Below are positions 45,225 through 53,654 of a stretch of 64,000 nt of DNA, in pieces. Within the stretch, counting starts at the first letter, position 1, and every line of letters starts with the position of its first letter. The DNA comes from DATKNA01 sp963755755 (GTDB lineage: Bacteria > Actinomycetota > Actinomycetes > Actinomycetales > Kineosporiaceae). The stretch is from assembly GCA_963755755.1 (NCBI GenBank), contig CAVWLJ010000019.1:76888-140887 (forward strand), read 5' to 3'. The position numbers were made by a program, and so were the translations under genes. The notes under the pieces were generated by a model. That model worked only from the letters and a program-made list of their open reading frames with translations, did no database searches and had not been told where the DNA came from.

Positions 45225-46217
45225 GTGACGGGCCAGCTGCGGGCGGCGCCGAATCACGAGCGATTCACCATCGAGACCGAGCGATTCCGCCGGGAGCTGT
45301 TGGCGCACTGCTACCGCATGGTCGGCTCGGCCCACGACGCCGAGGACTTGGTGCAGGAGACCTATCTGAGGGCGTGGCGGTCCTACGCGGGATTCGAGGG
45401 CCGGGCGTCGATTCGGTCCTGGCTCTACAAGATCGCCACCAACGTCTGCCTGACCGCGTTGGCAGCGCGCCCGATCCGGGTACTGCCCTCAGGTCTGACA
45501 GGCCCGTACGACGGACCGGATCGCCCGCCGAGTCGTGTCGGCCCGGGCGAGGTCTCGTGGCTGGAGCCGCTGCCGGACGCCTGGGTCGCGCCGCCCGACG
45601 ATCCGGCCACGGTGGTGGTCGAACGCGAGTCGCTGCGGCTGGCCCTCATCGCCAGCCTGCAGCACCTGCCCGCCCGCCAACGCGCGATCCTCATCCTGCG
45701 TGACGTGCTGGCGTTCTCCGCGGCGGAGACCGCGGAATTCCTCGGCACCACCACCGCGGCGGTCAAGAGCGGCCTGCAGCGCGCCCGTGCCCGACTGGAC
45801 GCAGTGGAGCCGGAGCCCGAGAAGCTGCTCGAACCCACCGACCCCCGGGCACGCGCGCTCCTCGACCGCTACATCGCCGCCTTCGAGCGTTCGGACGCCG
45901 GTCTGCTGGAAGAGGTGTTGCGCAGCGACGCCACACTGGAGGCGACACCGTTCCGCGACTGGCAGGCGGGGCGGGCGATGTGCATCAATATCCTCGAGGC
46001 GTCCGTACTGGGCACTGCAGGCGAGTGGCGGATGATCGCCACCACTGCCAACGGCCAGCCCGCCGCCGTCGTGTACCACCGCGACGACGACGGTGCGCTC
46101 CGAGCGGACGGCGCCGTGGTGCTGGCGGCCACCGCCACCGGCGTCTCCCGAGTGATCAAGTTCCAGGATCCGGCGCTGGTGGCGGCGTTCGGCTTTCCCG
46201 ACGTGCTCGCGCAGTGA
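45225..46217 (+). CDS. ECF RNA polymerase sigma factor with C-terminal SnoaL-like domain
   Basis: 330 residues. Sigma region 2 is ELLAHCYRMVGSAHDAEDLV, QETYLRAWRSYAGFEGRASI; region 4 is LQHLPARQRAILILRDVLAF, AAETAEFLGTTTAAVKSGLQ. Residues about 205-325 form a SnoaL/NTF2-like extension (DRYIAAFERSDAGLLEEVLR, CINILEASVLGT). Such tailed ECF factors (ECF41/SigG/SigJ-like) usually lack a classical anti-sigma factor; the tail itself controls activity. No anti-sigma gene is adjacent. The likely target is its own operon with the quinone oxidoreductase. Confidence 0.9.
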   Translation: MTGQLRAAPNHERFTIETERFRRELLAHCYRMVGSAHDAEDLVQETYLRAWRSYAGFEGRASIRSWLYKIATNVCLTALAARPIRVLPSGLTGPYDGPDRPPSRVGPGEVSWLEPLPDAWVAPPDDPATVVVERESLRLALIASLQHLPARQRAILILRDVLAFSAAETAEFLGTTTAAVKSGLQRARARLDAVEPEPEKLLEPTDPRARALLDRYIAAFERSDAGLLEEVLRSDATLEATPFRDWQAGRAMCINILEASVLGTAGEWRMIATTANGQPAAVVYHRDDDGALRADGAVVLAATATGVSRVIKFQDPALVAAFGFPDVLAQ

Positions 46218-46250
46218 GCGGCAGGCGCTGTCGGGCGCAAGCCCGCCGTC

Positions 46251-47880
46251 TCAGGTGTTCCCAGGCGGTAGCGGTCTACCGTGGCGCTGGAGACCAGGAG
46301 GAACCTGCCACAGGGTGTGCCCGGCTACGCGCGCGAGGACGGGAAGGTGGTCGATCGTGCGGGCGTTCTCGGGGGCGAAGCCATCGGCCCCGCTGCGCAT
46401 GAGGACGATGGCATTCCCGGACAGCAGGTAGTCCATCAACGCCCGCTGCCAGGGACGGTCCAGGCGTCGTGGTAGCGGTTCACCGTTCGGGCGCCGCGCC
46501 CCGGCGGTGTCGTACGTCAGGCCCGTGACATCGATCCATAGCCGACACTGTCGTTCCAGGTCGCGACTCAGCAGATCCATCTGGATCAGGGCCGCGGGCG
46601 AGTCCGCCGTGACGCAATGGCTCGAGGCCGCTGCCTTGCCCAGGCTTGCACCGGGGAATCGGGTGCCGCGGTGGAGCCCGGCGACGACGCAGGCGAATGC
46701 CGTGATCGGGATGGCGGCGACGGCGAGGGCCACGATCAGGACGTGACGGCTTCCCGGTGCCAGGGACCGCAAGCGCACAGGGCGGCACGGCCAGCGCGGC
46801 CGCACCCGTCCCCGTCAGCACGAGGAGGGGTGCGGCCGCGTAGCCGGCGTAGTGCGCGAAGAAGCTCGGCGCCGTGAGGAGCAGGGTCACGATGGCGACG
46901 AGCAGGGCGGAGACGAGCCACGCCCGGTCGAGCACCGCTCCCACGACCGCGAGGGCGCACAGCACGGCCACGGCGGCGACGACCAGCAGATGCGGGGGTC
47001 GGGCTCCGCTGCCGAAGCGGGCCACGCCGAGGATTCCCGAGATCCGTCCCCGTACTCCCGCGTTGGCTTCCCCGCGTTCGAGTTGGTCGACGACCACCAT
47101 GCGGAACATCGGACCTGGTGCGGCCAGGAAGAACGGCAGGCACACGGCCGTAACGCCGGCGGCGGCACCGCACGCGACGCGCGCCGTTTCCCCGCCTCGT
47201 CCGCGGATGAGCTCCCACGCCAGCACGACGACGAGGGGGACGACACCCCAGATCTTGACCGCGGCGGCCGCACCGAGTGCCACCCCGGCGAGGAACTCCT
47301 CGTGCGGACGGGCCGACCGCCGGTACAGGAGTAGCAGGGCAAGGAGCATGCCGAGCGTGCTCCACGGCGTGAGGAGGGTCGTCGATTCCGCATCGATCGC
47401 CGGTGGCCAGACTGCATAGAGCACGCCCGCCACCGCTGCCGCGATCACACCCCCCGATCTGGCCCGCCGGGCGATGGCGGCGGTCAGCACAGCGTTGATC
47501 GACCCCAGCGCCATGAAGGCGAGCCTGGCGAGCTCGAAGGCTCGATGGTCGGACACCACCCGGGCCAACGCTGCGAAAGGGGTGAGCACGAGCACGATTC
47601 CGGGTGGGTGCAGCAGGACGAAGTCCCGGTAAGGGAACCGTCCCGCGATCAGCGCCTGCGCTGCGGAGAAGTAGACGCCCTCGTCGTAGTCGTCCATGCC
47701 GCGGAGGCCGCCACCGTGCAGCGTGGGCAGCAGTCGGGCCACGAAGGCAAGGAGCGCGATCGGGACCCACACCGTTGGCGGCGGGAGTGCGCCCGCACGC
47801 GCATTCTCCGGTCGTGGTGCCGATCGCCGGGAGAGCACCTGTCCCGCGCTGTCGATGGTCGACCCCCTTGCTGTGCTCAC
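46251..47880 (-). CDS. GT-C (PMT/ArnT-like) polyprenyl-phosphate-dependent glycosyltransferase, apparent frameshift
   Basis: An integral membrane protein with about ten hydrophobic helices. The first extracytoplasmic loop has MDDYDEGVYFSAAQALIAG, carrying the acidic pair used by GT-C enzymes, then FPYRDFVLLHPPGIVLVLTP. Further blocks match the truncated copy at 19443-20718. From about 46780 coding continues in another frame (RSLAPGSRHVLIVALAV to PLPPGNT), with the conserved soluble tail LIQMDLLSRDLERQCRLWID. GTG 47880 with AGGAG upstream is chosen over ATG 47940. GT-C enzymes use undecaprenyl-phosphate-sugars outside the membrane, which fits the neighbouring PAP2 and UppP. A BlaI-like site lies 76 bases upstream. 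Confidence 0.8.
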
Positions 47881-47955
47881 ACGGGGCGCTCCTGCCGACG
47901 CCGTCCAGGAACGCCGTCGTGGCGAAGGAGGTCCCTGCATCCGCCCTCGGACAGC

Positions 47956-47975
47956 TACTAATAAGAACTGTAGTA
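47956..47975. promoter_or_regulatory. BlaI-like operator between GT-C and PAP2 genes
   Basis: TACTAAT-AAGAAC-TGTAGTA: the right half-site TGTAGTA is the BlaI/MecI core and the left is a 5-of-7 match to its reverse complement, with a 6-base spacer. This is the same 7-6-7 layout as the site in front of blaI at 53618-53637. It lies in the divergent gap and could control either or both genes. Confidence 0.6.
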
Positions 47976-48126
47976 GACGCCGAGGCCGGCTGCGACCGGG
48001 GGCGGTCTCGACATGAGCCGGACGAGCCGGATGTCACGCCCGACGCCGCCGCGTGGAACCGACGCGAACATCTCGGCCCCGACCGGGCATAGCAGGTGAA
48101 TGGTGGCATCCCGGGGGAGCAGCTTC

Positions 48127-48849
48127 ATGCCTGCTTCCTGGCGCCCGGGGGGCCTCCCGCCTCCCCGGCTGCGTCGCGTCGTGCTGGCGGTCGCGAGCCT
48201 CGCGTCGCTCATCACGCTCACCACACTGACCGTCCTCGTGATCATCCATCGTCACGAACCGCTGCAGGTCGACACCCGGCTCCACGCGTGGTCGCTGCAA
48301 CGCCGGACGCCGGCACTGACCACGGCCGCCCTGGTTCTGACGGCCACCGGAACCGGCGTGATCGCCTACGTCCTTGCCGCTCTGGCGGGTGCGCTTGCCG
48401 CGGGCGGTGCGATGGAGCGACGCATCATCGGTGCCGTTGCCGGCGTCGCCGGGTTGCTCCTGGGCCAGGGCATCCGACTCCTTCTCGCCGATGCCGTCGG
48501 CCGTGCCCGACCCCCGCAGGCGGACTGGGCGGGAACTGCCGGAGGTGCCGCCTACCCGTCGGGTCACACCATTACCTCGGCGCTGGTCGCGGCCCTGATC
48601 TGCATCGCCGCCGCTCGCGCCCTGCAGGGCCGGGCGCGCACCGTCGCTCGGGCCACAGCCCTCGGCTGGGCGACCCTCGTCGGGCTCACGCGGATCTACC
48701 TCGGCGTCCACTGGCCCACCGACGTGCTCGCCGGATGGCTGCTGGCCGCCACCCTCGTCATCGCCGTCATGCTGCTCGTCGAGACGGTGCCGGGCGCGCG
48801 TGCACGTGCTCGGGAGGGGCCGGATCCGATCAGACGCCGGCGGCGGTGA
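48127..48849 (+). CDS. PAP2-family phosphatase (possible undecaprenyl-pyrophosphate phosphatase)
   Basis: About 240 residues, five to six membrane helices, and the three PAP2 motifs: LLLADAVGRARP (motif 1, with the leading basic residue replaced by the upstream GQGIR), YPSGHTITS (motif 2) and RIYLGVHWPTDVLAG (motif 3). Bacterial members dephosphorylate undecaprenyl pyrophosphate or phosphatidylglycerol phosphate outside the membrane. ATG 48127 has GGGGAG 7 bases upstream and is preferred to ATG 48100. The 3' end overlaps the convergent ZIP gene by 20 bases. The BlaI-like site lies upstream. Confidence 0.88.
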   Translation: MPASWRPGGLPPPRLRRVVLAVASLASLITLTTLTVLVIIHRHEPLQVDTRLHAWSLQRRTPALTTAALVLTATGTGVIAYVLAALAGALAAGGAMERRIIGAVAGVAGLLLGQGIRLLLADAVGRARPPQADWAGTAGGAAYPSGHTITSALVAALICIAAARALQGRARTVARATALGWATLVGLTRIYLGVHWPTDVLAGWLLAATLVIAVMLLVETVPGARARAREGPDPIRRRRR

Positions 48850-49690
48850 CCACGGCGTCCGTGGCGAATCCGGCCAACAGGCCGATGAGCAACCCGATCG
48901 CGAATATGTCGGAGCGACGCGCCTTCGCGGCGACGACGATGAGCTGTACGACGACGTAAAGGATGGACCCGGCTGCCAGCGACAGGAAGAGCACGCCGAG
49001 AGGCTCGCTCGAGACACCGTGACCCAGACCCGCGCCGATGAAGGTAGGACCGCCGCCGATCAGACCCAGCAGCCCCAACAGCGCCCAGCTCGGGCGCCCG
49101 GCCTCCACGTCGGCGGCGAGCGGGGCCACGATGCCGAAGCCCTCGGTCGCATTGTGGAGTCCGAATCCGATGACGAGCATCGTCGCGAGGGCGATCTCGC
49201 CCTGGGCGGCGGACTGACCGATCGCGAGACCCTCCGCGAAGTTGTGCAGTCCGATCCCGACGGCGATGAGCAGCGCCAGTCGGCGCCCCGCGGAACGAAA
49301 GACCCCACGTCCCTCGCGCTGCGTCACCTCGTCCGCCGACATCGCCCCGGGACCGAAGGGTGGGGCGGGCCGCTTGGCCCGGCGCTGCATCCACGTCTCG
49401 TACGCCACCAGTCCGAGGAGACCGACGGCGAGGCCGGTGGCGAACAGCAGCCCATAACCCAGCACCGGAGCGAAGGCGCCGCCCTCGTGAAGCGCGGAGA
49501 GATCCGAATCGATCGGTTCCCAGGCGGCGCTGAGGACGTCCCACAGGATGAACACGAGGACGCCGGTGGCCGCCGCGTTGAGGAAGACCCGAAGGCTGGG
49601 TGCTGGAGCGCGCAGCCTCCCGACCGGCAGCCCGAGGAGGATGGTCGCCCCGGCGATGAAGCCGAGCAGCAAGGTCTGGGACAGGGACAC
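48830..49690 (-). CDS. ZIP-family divalent metal transporter
   Basis: 286 residues with eight hydrophobic segments. The metal-path helices carry IGLHNFAEGLAIGQSAAQG and GFGLHNATEGFGIV (ZIP motifs HN-x2-EG). The loop between helices 3 and 4 is short with few His. ZIP proteins import Zn, Fe or Mn. GTG 49690 follows GGAGGAG. A strong DtxR/IdeR-type box 16 bases upstream points to iron (or manganese) control, so Fe(II) or Mn(II) is the likelier substrate than zinc. Substrate is inference. Confidence 0.9.
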   Translation of the reverse strand: MSLSQTLLLGFIAGATILLGLPVGRLRAPAPSLRVFLNAAATGVLVFILWDVLSAAWEPIDSDLSALHEGGAFAPVLGYGLLFATGLAVGLLGLVAYETWMQRRAKRPAPPFGPGAMSADEVTQREGRGVFRSAGRRLALLIAVGIGLHNFAEGLAIGQSAAQGEIALATMLVIGFGLHNATEGFGIVAPLAADVEAGRPSWALLGLLGLIGGGPTFIGAGLGHGVSSEPLGVLFLSLAAGSILYVVVQLIVVAAKARRSDIFAIGLLIGLLAGFATDAVVTAAGV

Positions 49691-49705
49691 GAGGCTCCTC
49701 CGAGA

Positions 49706-49724
49706 CGAGGTAAGGCTTACCTAA
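49706..49724. promoter_or_regulatory. DtxR/IdeR-type iron box ahead of the ZIP gene
   Basis: The 19 bases ending ACCTAA match the DtxR/IdeR consensus TTAGGTTAGGCTAACCTAA at 15 positions by eye. They contain the perfect palindrome AGGTAAGGCTTACCT (49708-49722). The position, just upstream of GTG 49690, suits repression by a metal-loaded DtxR-family regulator. Confidence 0.75.
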
Positions 49725-49875
49725 GTTAGCCAGGCTGCGCTCGTCGCTCAAGTCATCCCAGGGTTGAGATCGGGCCGGGCCGCCTCCATACCTCGTCCAA
49801 CAGATCATGCTTCCGCATCGGCGGTCACCCTCTCGATCCGGTGCGGGACGAGAACATGGCTGGGCGCGCCGTGGC

Positions 49876-50688
49876 TCAGCGATCAACCGGCGAACGGGCG
49901 ACGTCCTCATCGACAGCGTCACCGGCGTCGACGAATTCGCCGGCGCTGCGCCGGCCGAGCAGTGCGACGAGGGCGACGATGGCGACAGCCGCGACCACCG
50001 TCACCGTGCCGTCGCCGAACCCCAGACCGGACTTGCCGCTGGGCTTTCCGAGCCAGTCGGCGACAGAGGCGCCGAGAGGTCGGGTGAGCACGTATGCGGC
50101 CCAGAACGCGACCACGGTGTTGAGCCGCAGCCGCCACCAGGCCAACGCCGGGACGGCGATCAGCACGGCGTACAGCGCGGCGGACGCCAGATAACCCAGG
50201 TGCAGTGTGAACGCGGACAGGTCCCCGACGGCGGTGCCCAGCGCGAATGTGGCGAGCACGGTCACCCAGTAGAAGATCTCGCGCCGGCCCGGCGTGACCG
50301 TGTGGATGTCGAGCGTGCCCTCTGTTCGGTGCCAGACGAGGAACGCGCCGGCGACGAGCAGGGCGTAGGCGACCGTCGTCAGCGGGTACGGCACACCCAG
50401 GACGAGGTGAACGCCATCGGCCGCCATGGTTCCGAACACGGCCACAGCCGATACGGCGGACCAGTAGATCCAGGGCACGTAGCGGGGGGCCCTCAGTTGC
50501 AGACCCAGCGCGGCGGCGAAGCCGAGCAACCCGATGCCGGCCGCCAGGACCAGGCTGACGGAAGCGAGGTAGTCGGAGGCGGCCTCCCCGGCCCCGGTGC
50601 TGAGAACCTTGATCACCCAAAAGGCAGCGATGATCTCGGGCACCTTGATGGCCGCACCCATGGTGCTGCGGCGGCTGCTTGCAGGCAT
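49876..50688 (-). CDS. COG4705-like multi-pass membrane protein
   Basis: 270 residues, about seven to eight hydrophobic helices. Landmarks are VPEIIAAFWVIKVLSTGAGE, ASDYL, HRTEGTLDIHTVTPGRREIF, YWVTVLATFALGTAVGDL and AFWAAYVLTRPLGASVADWL. These fit the uncharacterised COG4705 family of membrane-anchored proteins. ATG 50688 has AGAGGA 5 bases upstream. The role is unknown; the 43-base gap to the FetB-like gene on the same strand leaves open whether they share a transcript. Confidence 0.82.
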   Translation of the reverse strand: MPASSRRSTMGAAIKVPEIIAAFWVIKVLSTGAGEAASDYLASVSLVLAAGIGLLGFAAALGLQLRAPRYVPWIYWSAVSAVAVFGTMAADGVHLVLGVPYPLTTVAYALLVAGAFLVWHRTEGTLDIHTVTPGRREIFYWVTVLATFALGTAVGDLSAFTLHLGYLASAALYAVLIAVPALAWWRLRLNTVVAFWAAYVLTRPLGASVADWLGKPSGKSGLGFGDGTVTVVAAVAIVALVALLGRRSAGEFVDAGDAVDEDVARSPVDR

Positions 50689-50731
50689 GTGGTCCTCTCG
50701 GGAGCGTGGTTCGGGCGTGGGGGAGCCGGCG

Positions 50732-51475
50732 TCACGGTGCGGGTCGGACCGACCCGAGGACCGGCGCTAGCAGGTGCGTCACGACGACGGCCGCGACCGT
50801 CTCGGCGGCAAGCAGCGCGACGAGGACGAGCAGCTGGATCCGACCGGCCTCGAGCGGCGACGCGCCGCCGAGGAGCAGGCCGACGTAAGCGCCGGGCAGC
50901 ACGACGAGCCCGACGTTGCGGGTCTGGTCGATCGCGGGCACGAGGGCGCGGCCGGCCGCCCGTCGCGCCATCGGCAGCACGGCCTGCGCCGGCATCGCCC
51001 CGAGCGAGAGCCACCCCTCGACCTCGGCCCAGCCCGCCTGGACGTCGTCGGTGAACCGCTGGCCTGCGAGCGTCGTCGCCGTCATCGAGCCGCCGATGAG
51101 CTGAGCCAGGAAGGGCACCGCGGAGCGCGCAGACAGCGGCAGAGCAGACGTCGCGAAGACGACGACGCCTGCCGCGGCGGCGCCTGCGACGATCGCGGCG
51201 CCTGCGGTGACGAGTCGCACGCGGCGAGCGCCGAGCCTGCCTGCCGACGTCCATGAGGCCGCGCCGACCATGACGGCCAGGTAGAGCGGCGCGAGCGCCG
51301 GGGTGCGGAAGACGACCGCCACGACCAGCCCCACCAGGACGAGCTGGACGACGGCACGCGCTCCGGCCGTGAGCATGGAGCGGGCCTGCCCGACGCCGGC
51401 GGCGCGGTCGACCCCGACGGCTACGGCGAGGAGGAGCACGACCGCCGCTCCGGTCTCGAGCTGCTGACGGGTCAC
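50732..51475 (-). CDS. UPF0014/FetB-like ABC transporter permease
   Basis: 247 residues, seven hydrophobic helices. UPF0014 landmarks are RAVVQLVLVGLVVAVVF, LAQLIGGSMTATTLAGQRF and GLVVLPGAYVGLLLGGASPL. E. coli FetB works with the ATPase FetA in iron export and peroxide resistance. No FetA-like ATPase is adjacent. GTG 51475 overlaps the uppP stop (GTGA), so it is translationally coupled to the undecaprenyl-pyrophosphate phosphatase, an unusual partnership. Confidence 0.88.
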   Translation of the reverse strand: MTRQQLETGAAVVLLLAVAVGVDRAAGVGQARSMLTAGARAVVQLVLVGLVVAVVFRTPALAPLYLAVMVGAASWTSAGRLGARRVRLVTAGAAIVAGAAAAGVVVFATSALPLSARSAVPFLAQLIGGSMTATTLAGQRFTDDVQAGWAEVEGWLSLGAMPAQAVLPMARRAAGRALVPAIDQTRNVGLVVLPGAYVGLLLGGASPLEAGRIQLLVLVALLAAETVAAVVVTHLLAPVLGSVRPAP

Positions 51476-52452
51476 GGCGCGAGGAGAACGATCAGCGACA
51501 GCGCTCCGGCGACAAGGCAGTAGATCGCGAAGGGCATGAGCGTGCGCGTCTCGAACCAGCGGGTCAGCCAGCGCACCGAGGCGTAGGCGGCGACGAATGA
51601 GACCGCGCTCCCGACGAGAACTGGGCCGCGGATGCCATTTCCTAACGGCCCGAACAGATCGGGCAGCTTGAGCACGCCGGCGGCGAGGATGACCGGCGTC
51701 GCGAGCAGGAAGGAGAACCGCGCGGCGTCTTCGTGCGACAGCCCTCGAACGAGGCCGGCGACCATGGAGATGCCCGACCGGCTGATCCCCGGCAGGAGCG
51801 CAAGACACTGCGATGTTCCGATGACGAGGGCGTCGCGAGCGGTGAGCCCGGCGAGGCGGCGATCGGCATCTGGGTCGTCGCCCCCCCGAGCGACAGCGGC
51901 AGGGCGTTCCATGTCCGCCGCTGTCGTCGCGGAGGACTCAGCGACGCTTCCGCGCGGCTGCGACACGGGCACGGCCACGGTGACGGCGACAACGGGCTCA
52001 CGACGGCGCAGCCGCTCACCGGCCAGGAGGATGAAGCCGTTGATGAGAAGGAAGGCCGCAGCCGGCACCGGACGCCCCAGCGTGGTGCGGAAGAGGTGCT
52101 CCAGCGCGAGGCCGGTGACGCCGACGGGAATCGTCGCGAGGACGAGCAGCCAGCCGAGCCGGGCCTCGGACGTCGTCACCCGCCGCGCCCGTAGCGAGCC
52201 GACCAGGCCCGCGACGATCCGCGCCCAGTCGCGCCGGTAGAACACGATCAGCGCGAGAGCGGTCGCGACGTGCAGACCGACGATGAACGCCAGGTAGGGC
52301 GACTCGGGGGCGGAGACGTCGAGGTCCGCAGCCCAACGGCCCCCGACGAGGGCCGGCACGAGCACGGCGTGGCCGAGGCTGGAAACCGGGAACAACTCGC
52401 TCACGCCCTGCAATGCACCGACGACGACGGCTTCGGGATAGGTCAACGACAC
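51472..52452 (-). CDS. uppP: undecaprenyl-diphosphate phosphatase UppP/BacA
   Basis: 326 residues. Both catalytic regions are present: ALQGVSELFPVSSLGHAVLV (Glu and SSxGH) and LALLPGISRSGISMVAGLVR (PGxSRSG). UppP removes the terminal phosphate from undecaprenyl pyrophosphate, recycles the lipid carrier and confers bacitracin tolerance. A hydrophilic insertion (about residues 170-220: SQPRGSVAESSATTAADMER and onward) makes it longer than the usual 265-280. GTG 52452 has GGAG 8 bases upstream. It overlaps the dedA stop by 10 bases and fetB by four, placing it inside a coupled operon. Confidence 0.93.
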   Translation of the reverse strand: MSLTYPEAVVVGALQGVSELFPVSSLGHAVLVPALVGGRWAADLDVSAPESPYLAFIVGLHVATALALIVFYRRDWARIVAGLVGSLRARRVTTSEARLGWLLVLATIPVGVTGLALEHLFRTTLGRPVPAAAFLLINGFILLAGERLRRREPVVAVTVAVPVSQPRGSVAESSATTAADMERPAAVARGGDDPDADRRLAGLTARDALVIGTSQCLALLPGISRSGISMVAGLVRGLSHEDAARFSFLLATPVILAAGVLKLPDLFGPLGNGIRGPVLVGSAVSFVAAYASVRWLTRWFETRTLMPFAIYCLVAGALSLIVLLAP

Positions 52453-53090
52453 GAGGATGGCTCCTGACTTACGTCGACGTCGGATCGGGCTTCCTGGCGA
52501 CGTCGCCGCGCGCGCCACACGATCAGGGCGATGAGGAGGATCCCGGCGACGACGAGTGCGGCGGCTCGGCCAAGGAACTTCTCGACTCGGGCATAGGACT
52601 CCCCGGCGAGGTAGCCCGCCAGGACCGTGGCGGTGCCCCACGCGATGCCGCCGGCGGCGTTGAACGCGAGGAACGTCGGATAGCGCATCTTCGCGCTGCC
52701 CGCGAGCGCGGGCATTACGGCGCGCAAGAAGGCCACCCACCTCGCGAGGAACACGGCCGGGCCACCTCGGCGTGCCAAGAACTCCTGAGCCCGGTCGAGC
52801 CGGCCCCGCCGCTTCTGCAGAACGCGCAGTTCCAGGATGCGGGGACCGAAGTGCCTCCCGATCTCGTACCCGATGCTGTCCCCGACGATGGCTGCCACGA
52901 TGACAACGACCAGCACACCGGCGAGCGGGACGTGCCCGAGCCGTGCCGCCACACCGCCCAGGATGGCGGCGGTCTCGCCGGGCAGCACGAAACCGACGAA
53001 CAGCGCATCCTCGGCGAACACGAGCAGTCCGACGACGACCAGGACCACTCCGGCGGGGACCCCCAGGAGCCGGTCGACGAGTCCGCTCAC
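52443..53090 (-). CDS. DedA-family membrane protein
   Basis: 215 residues. DedA features are FAEDALFVGFVLPGETAAIL, VGDSIGYEIGRHFGPRIL, FLARWVAFLRAVMPALAG and MRYPTFLAFNAAGGIAWGTA. Several DedA proteins (for example UptA) are undecaprenyl-phosphate flippases. GTG 53090 overlaps the stop of the upstream dedA remnant (GTGA), and its own end overlaps uppP. Flippase plus phosphatase in one coupled operon points to lipid carrier recycling; the flippase role is inferred from family data. Confidence 0.9.
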   Translation of the reverse strand: MSGLVDRLLGVPAGVVLVVVGLLVFAEDALFVGFVLPGETAAILGGVAARLGHVPLAGVLVVVIVAAIVGDSIGYEIGRHFGPRILELRVLQKRRGRLDRAQEFLARRGGPAVFLARWVAFLRAVMPALAGSAKMRYPTFLAFNAAGGIAWGTATVLAGYLAGESYARVEKFLGRAAALVVAGILLIALIVWRARRRRQEARSDVDVSQEPSSCR

Positions 53091-53511
53091 CTGGCCGAGT
53101 CCGGTTCTCTCGACCGGCGACCCGGCCGCAGGATCTCCAGCGCGACGGGAATCAGCGACAGCATGACGATAAGGGCGACGATCGGCAGCAGGTATGTGTC
53201 GATGTTCGGGATCCGCTGCCCCAGCACATATCCCGCCACGGTGACCCCGAACTACCGACTTGTGCTCCGACGAGCGCCCCCGCCACGGCCGCGACGAGGA
53301 CGGCCGGAAGGGACACGTGCACGGCGGACGTCGTGGACGTCGTGCACAGCAGCCCGGCGGTGAAGAGCAGGGAGTCGCCAGGCAGGAAGAACCCGATGAG
53401 CAGGCCCGTCTCGGCGAAGAGGACGAGGAAGATCCCGAGGATCCCGAGATTCGCGAGCAGGCTCTGCGGGTCCAGCACGTTGAGCGCCGACGCGGCGGCG
53501 GCGATGCGCAC
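53087..53511 (-). pseudogene. DedA-family protein with internal deletion
   Basis: GTG 53511, with GGAGG 10 bases upstream, starts a normal DedA N-terminus (LDPQSLLANLGILGIFLVLF, ETGLLIGFFLPGDSLLFTAG, VAAVAGALVGAQVG). Then the central catalytic/substrate region (VGxxIGxxxG, ARFVPxxR block, about 75 residues in relatives) is missing. The sequence jumps near 53240-53250 to FGVTVAGYVLGQRIPNIDTY and a normal C-terminus (LLPIVALIVMLSLIPVALEI) in another frame. The TAG at the junction closes the rejoined frame. It is a deletion remnant, not a simple miscalled base. Its start region faces blaI. Confidence 0.75.
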
Positions 53512-53617
53512 GAGATCTTCCTCCCTGGATGGATGCAGACGGCAGTCGAAGGCCTGGACGTCGATGGCCGGCGGGGGCAACGCGCCGCTGTGTGACACCC
53601 TGAAACTGGCGTCGTAG

Positions 53618-53637
53618 TACGACAGATGATTGTAGTA
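53618..53637. promoter_or_regulatory. BlaI operator between blaI and the dedA-uppP operon
   Basis: TACGACA-GATGAT-TGTAGTA has two BlaI half-sites (6 of 7 symmetric) with a 6-base spacer, 17 bases before the blaI start. Autoregulation is the rule for BlaI. The same site is the only strong one in the gap towards the divergent dedA/uppP operon. Confidence 0.75.
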
Positions 53638-53654
53638 GATTCGAGGAGTGGCCG

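Noticed and set aside
19443..47880. GT-C copies as ends of a composite transposon
   Set aside because: They are paralogous coding sequences without terminal inverted repeats, target duplications or any transposase between them.
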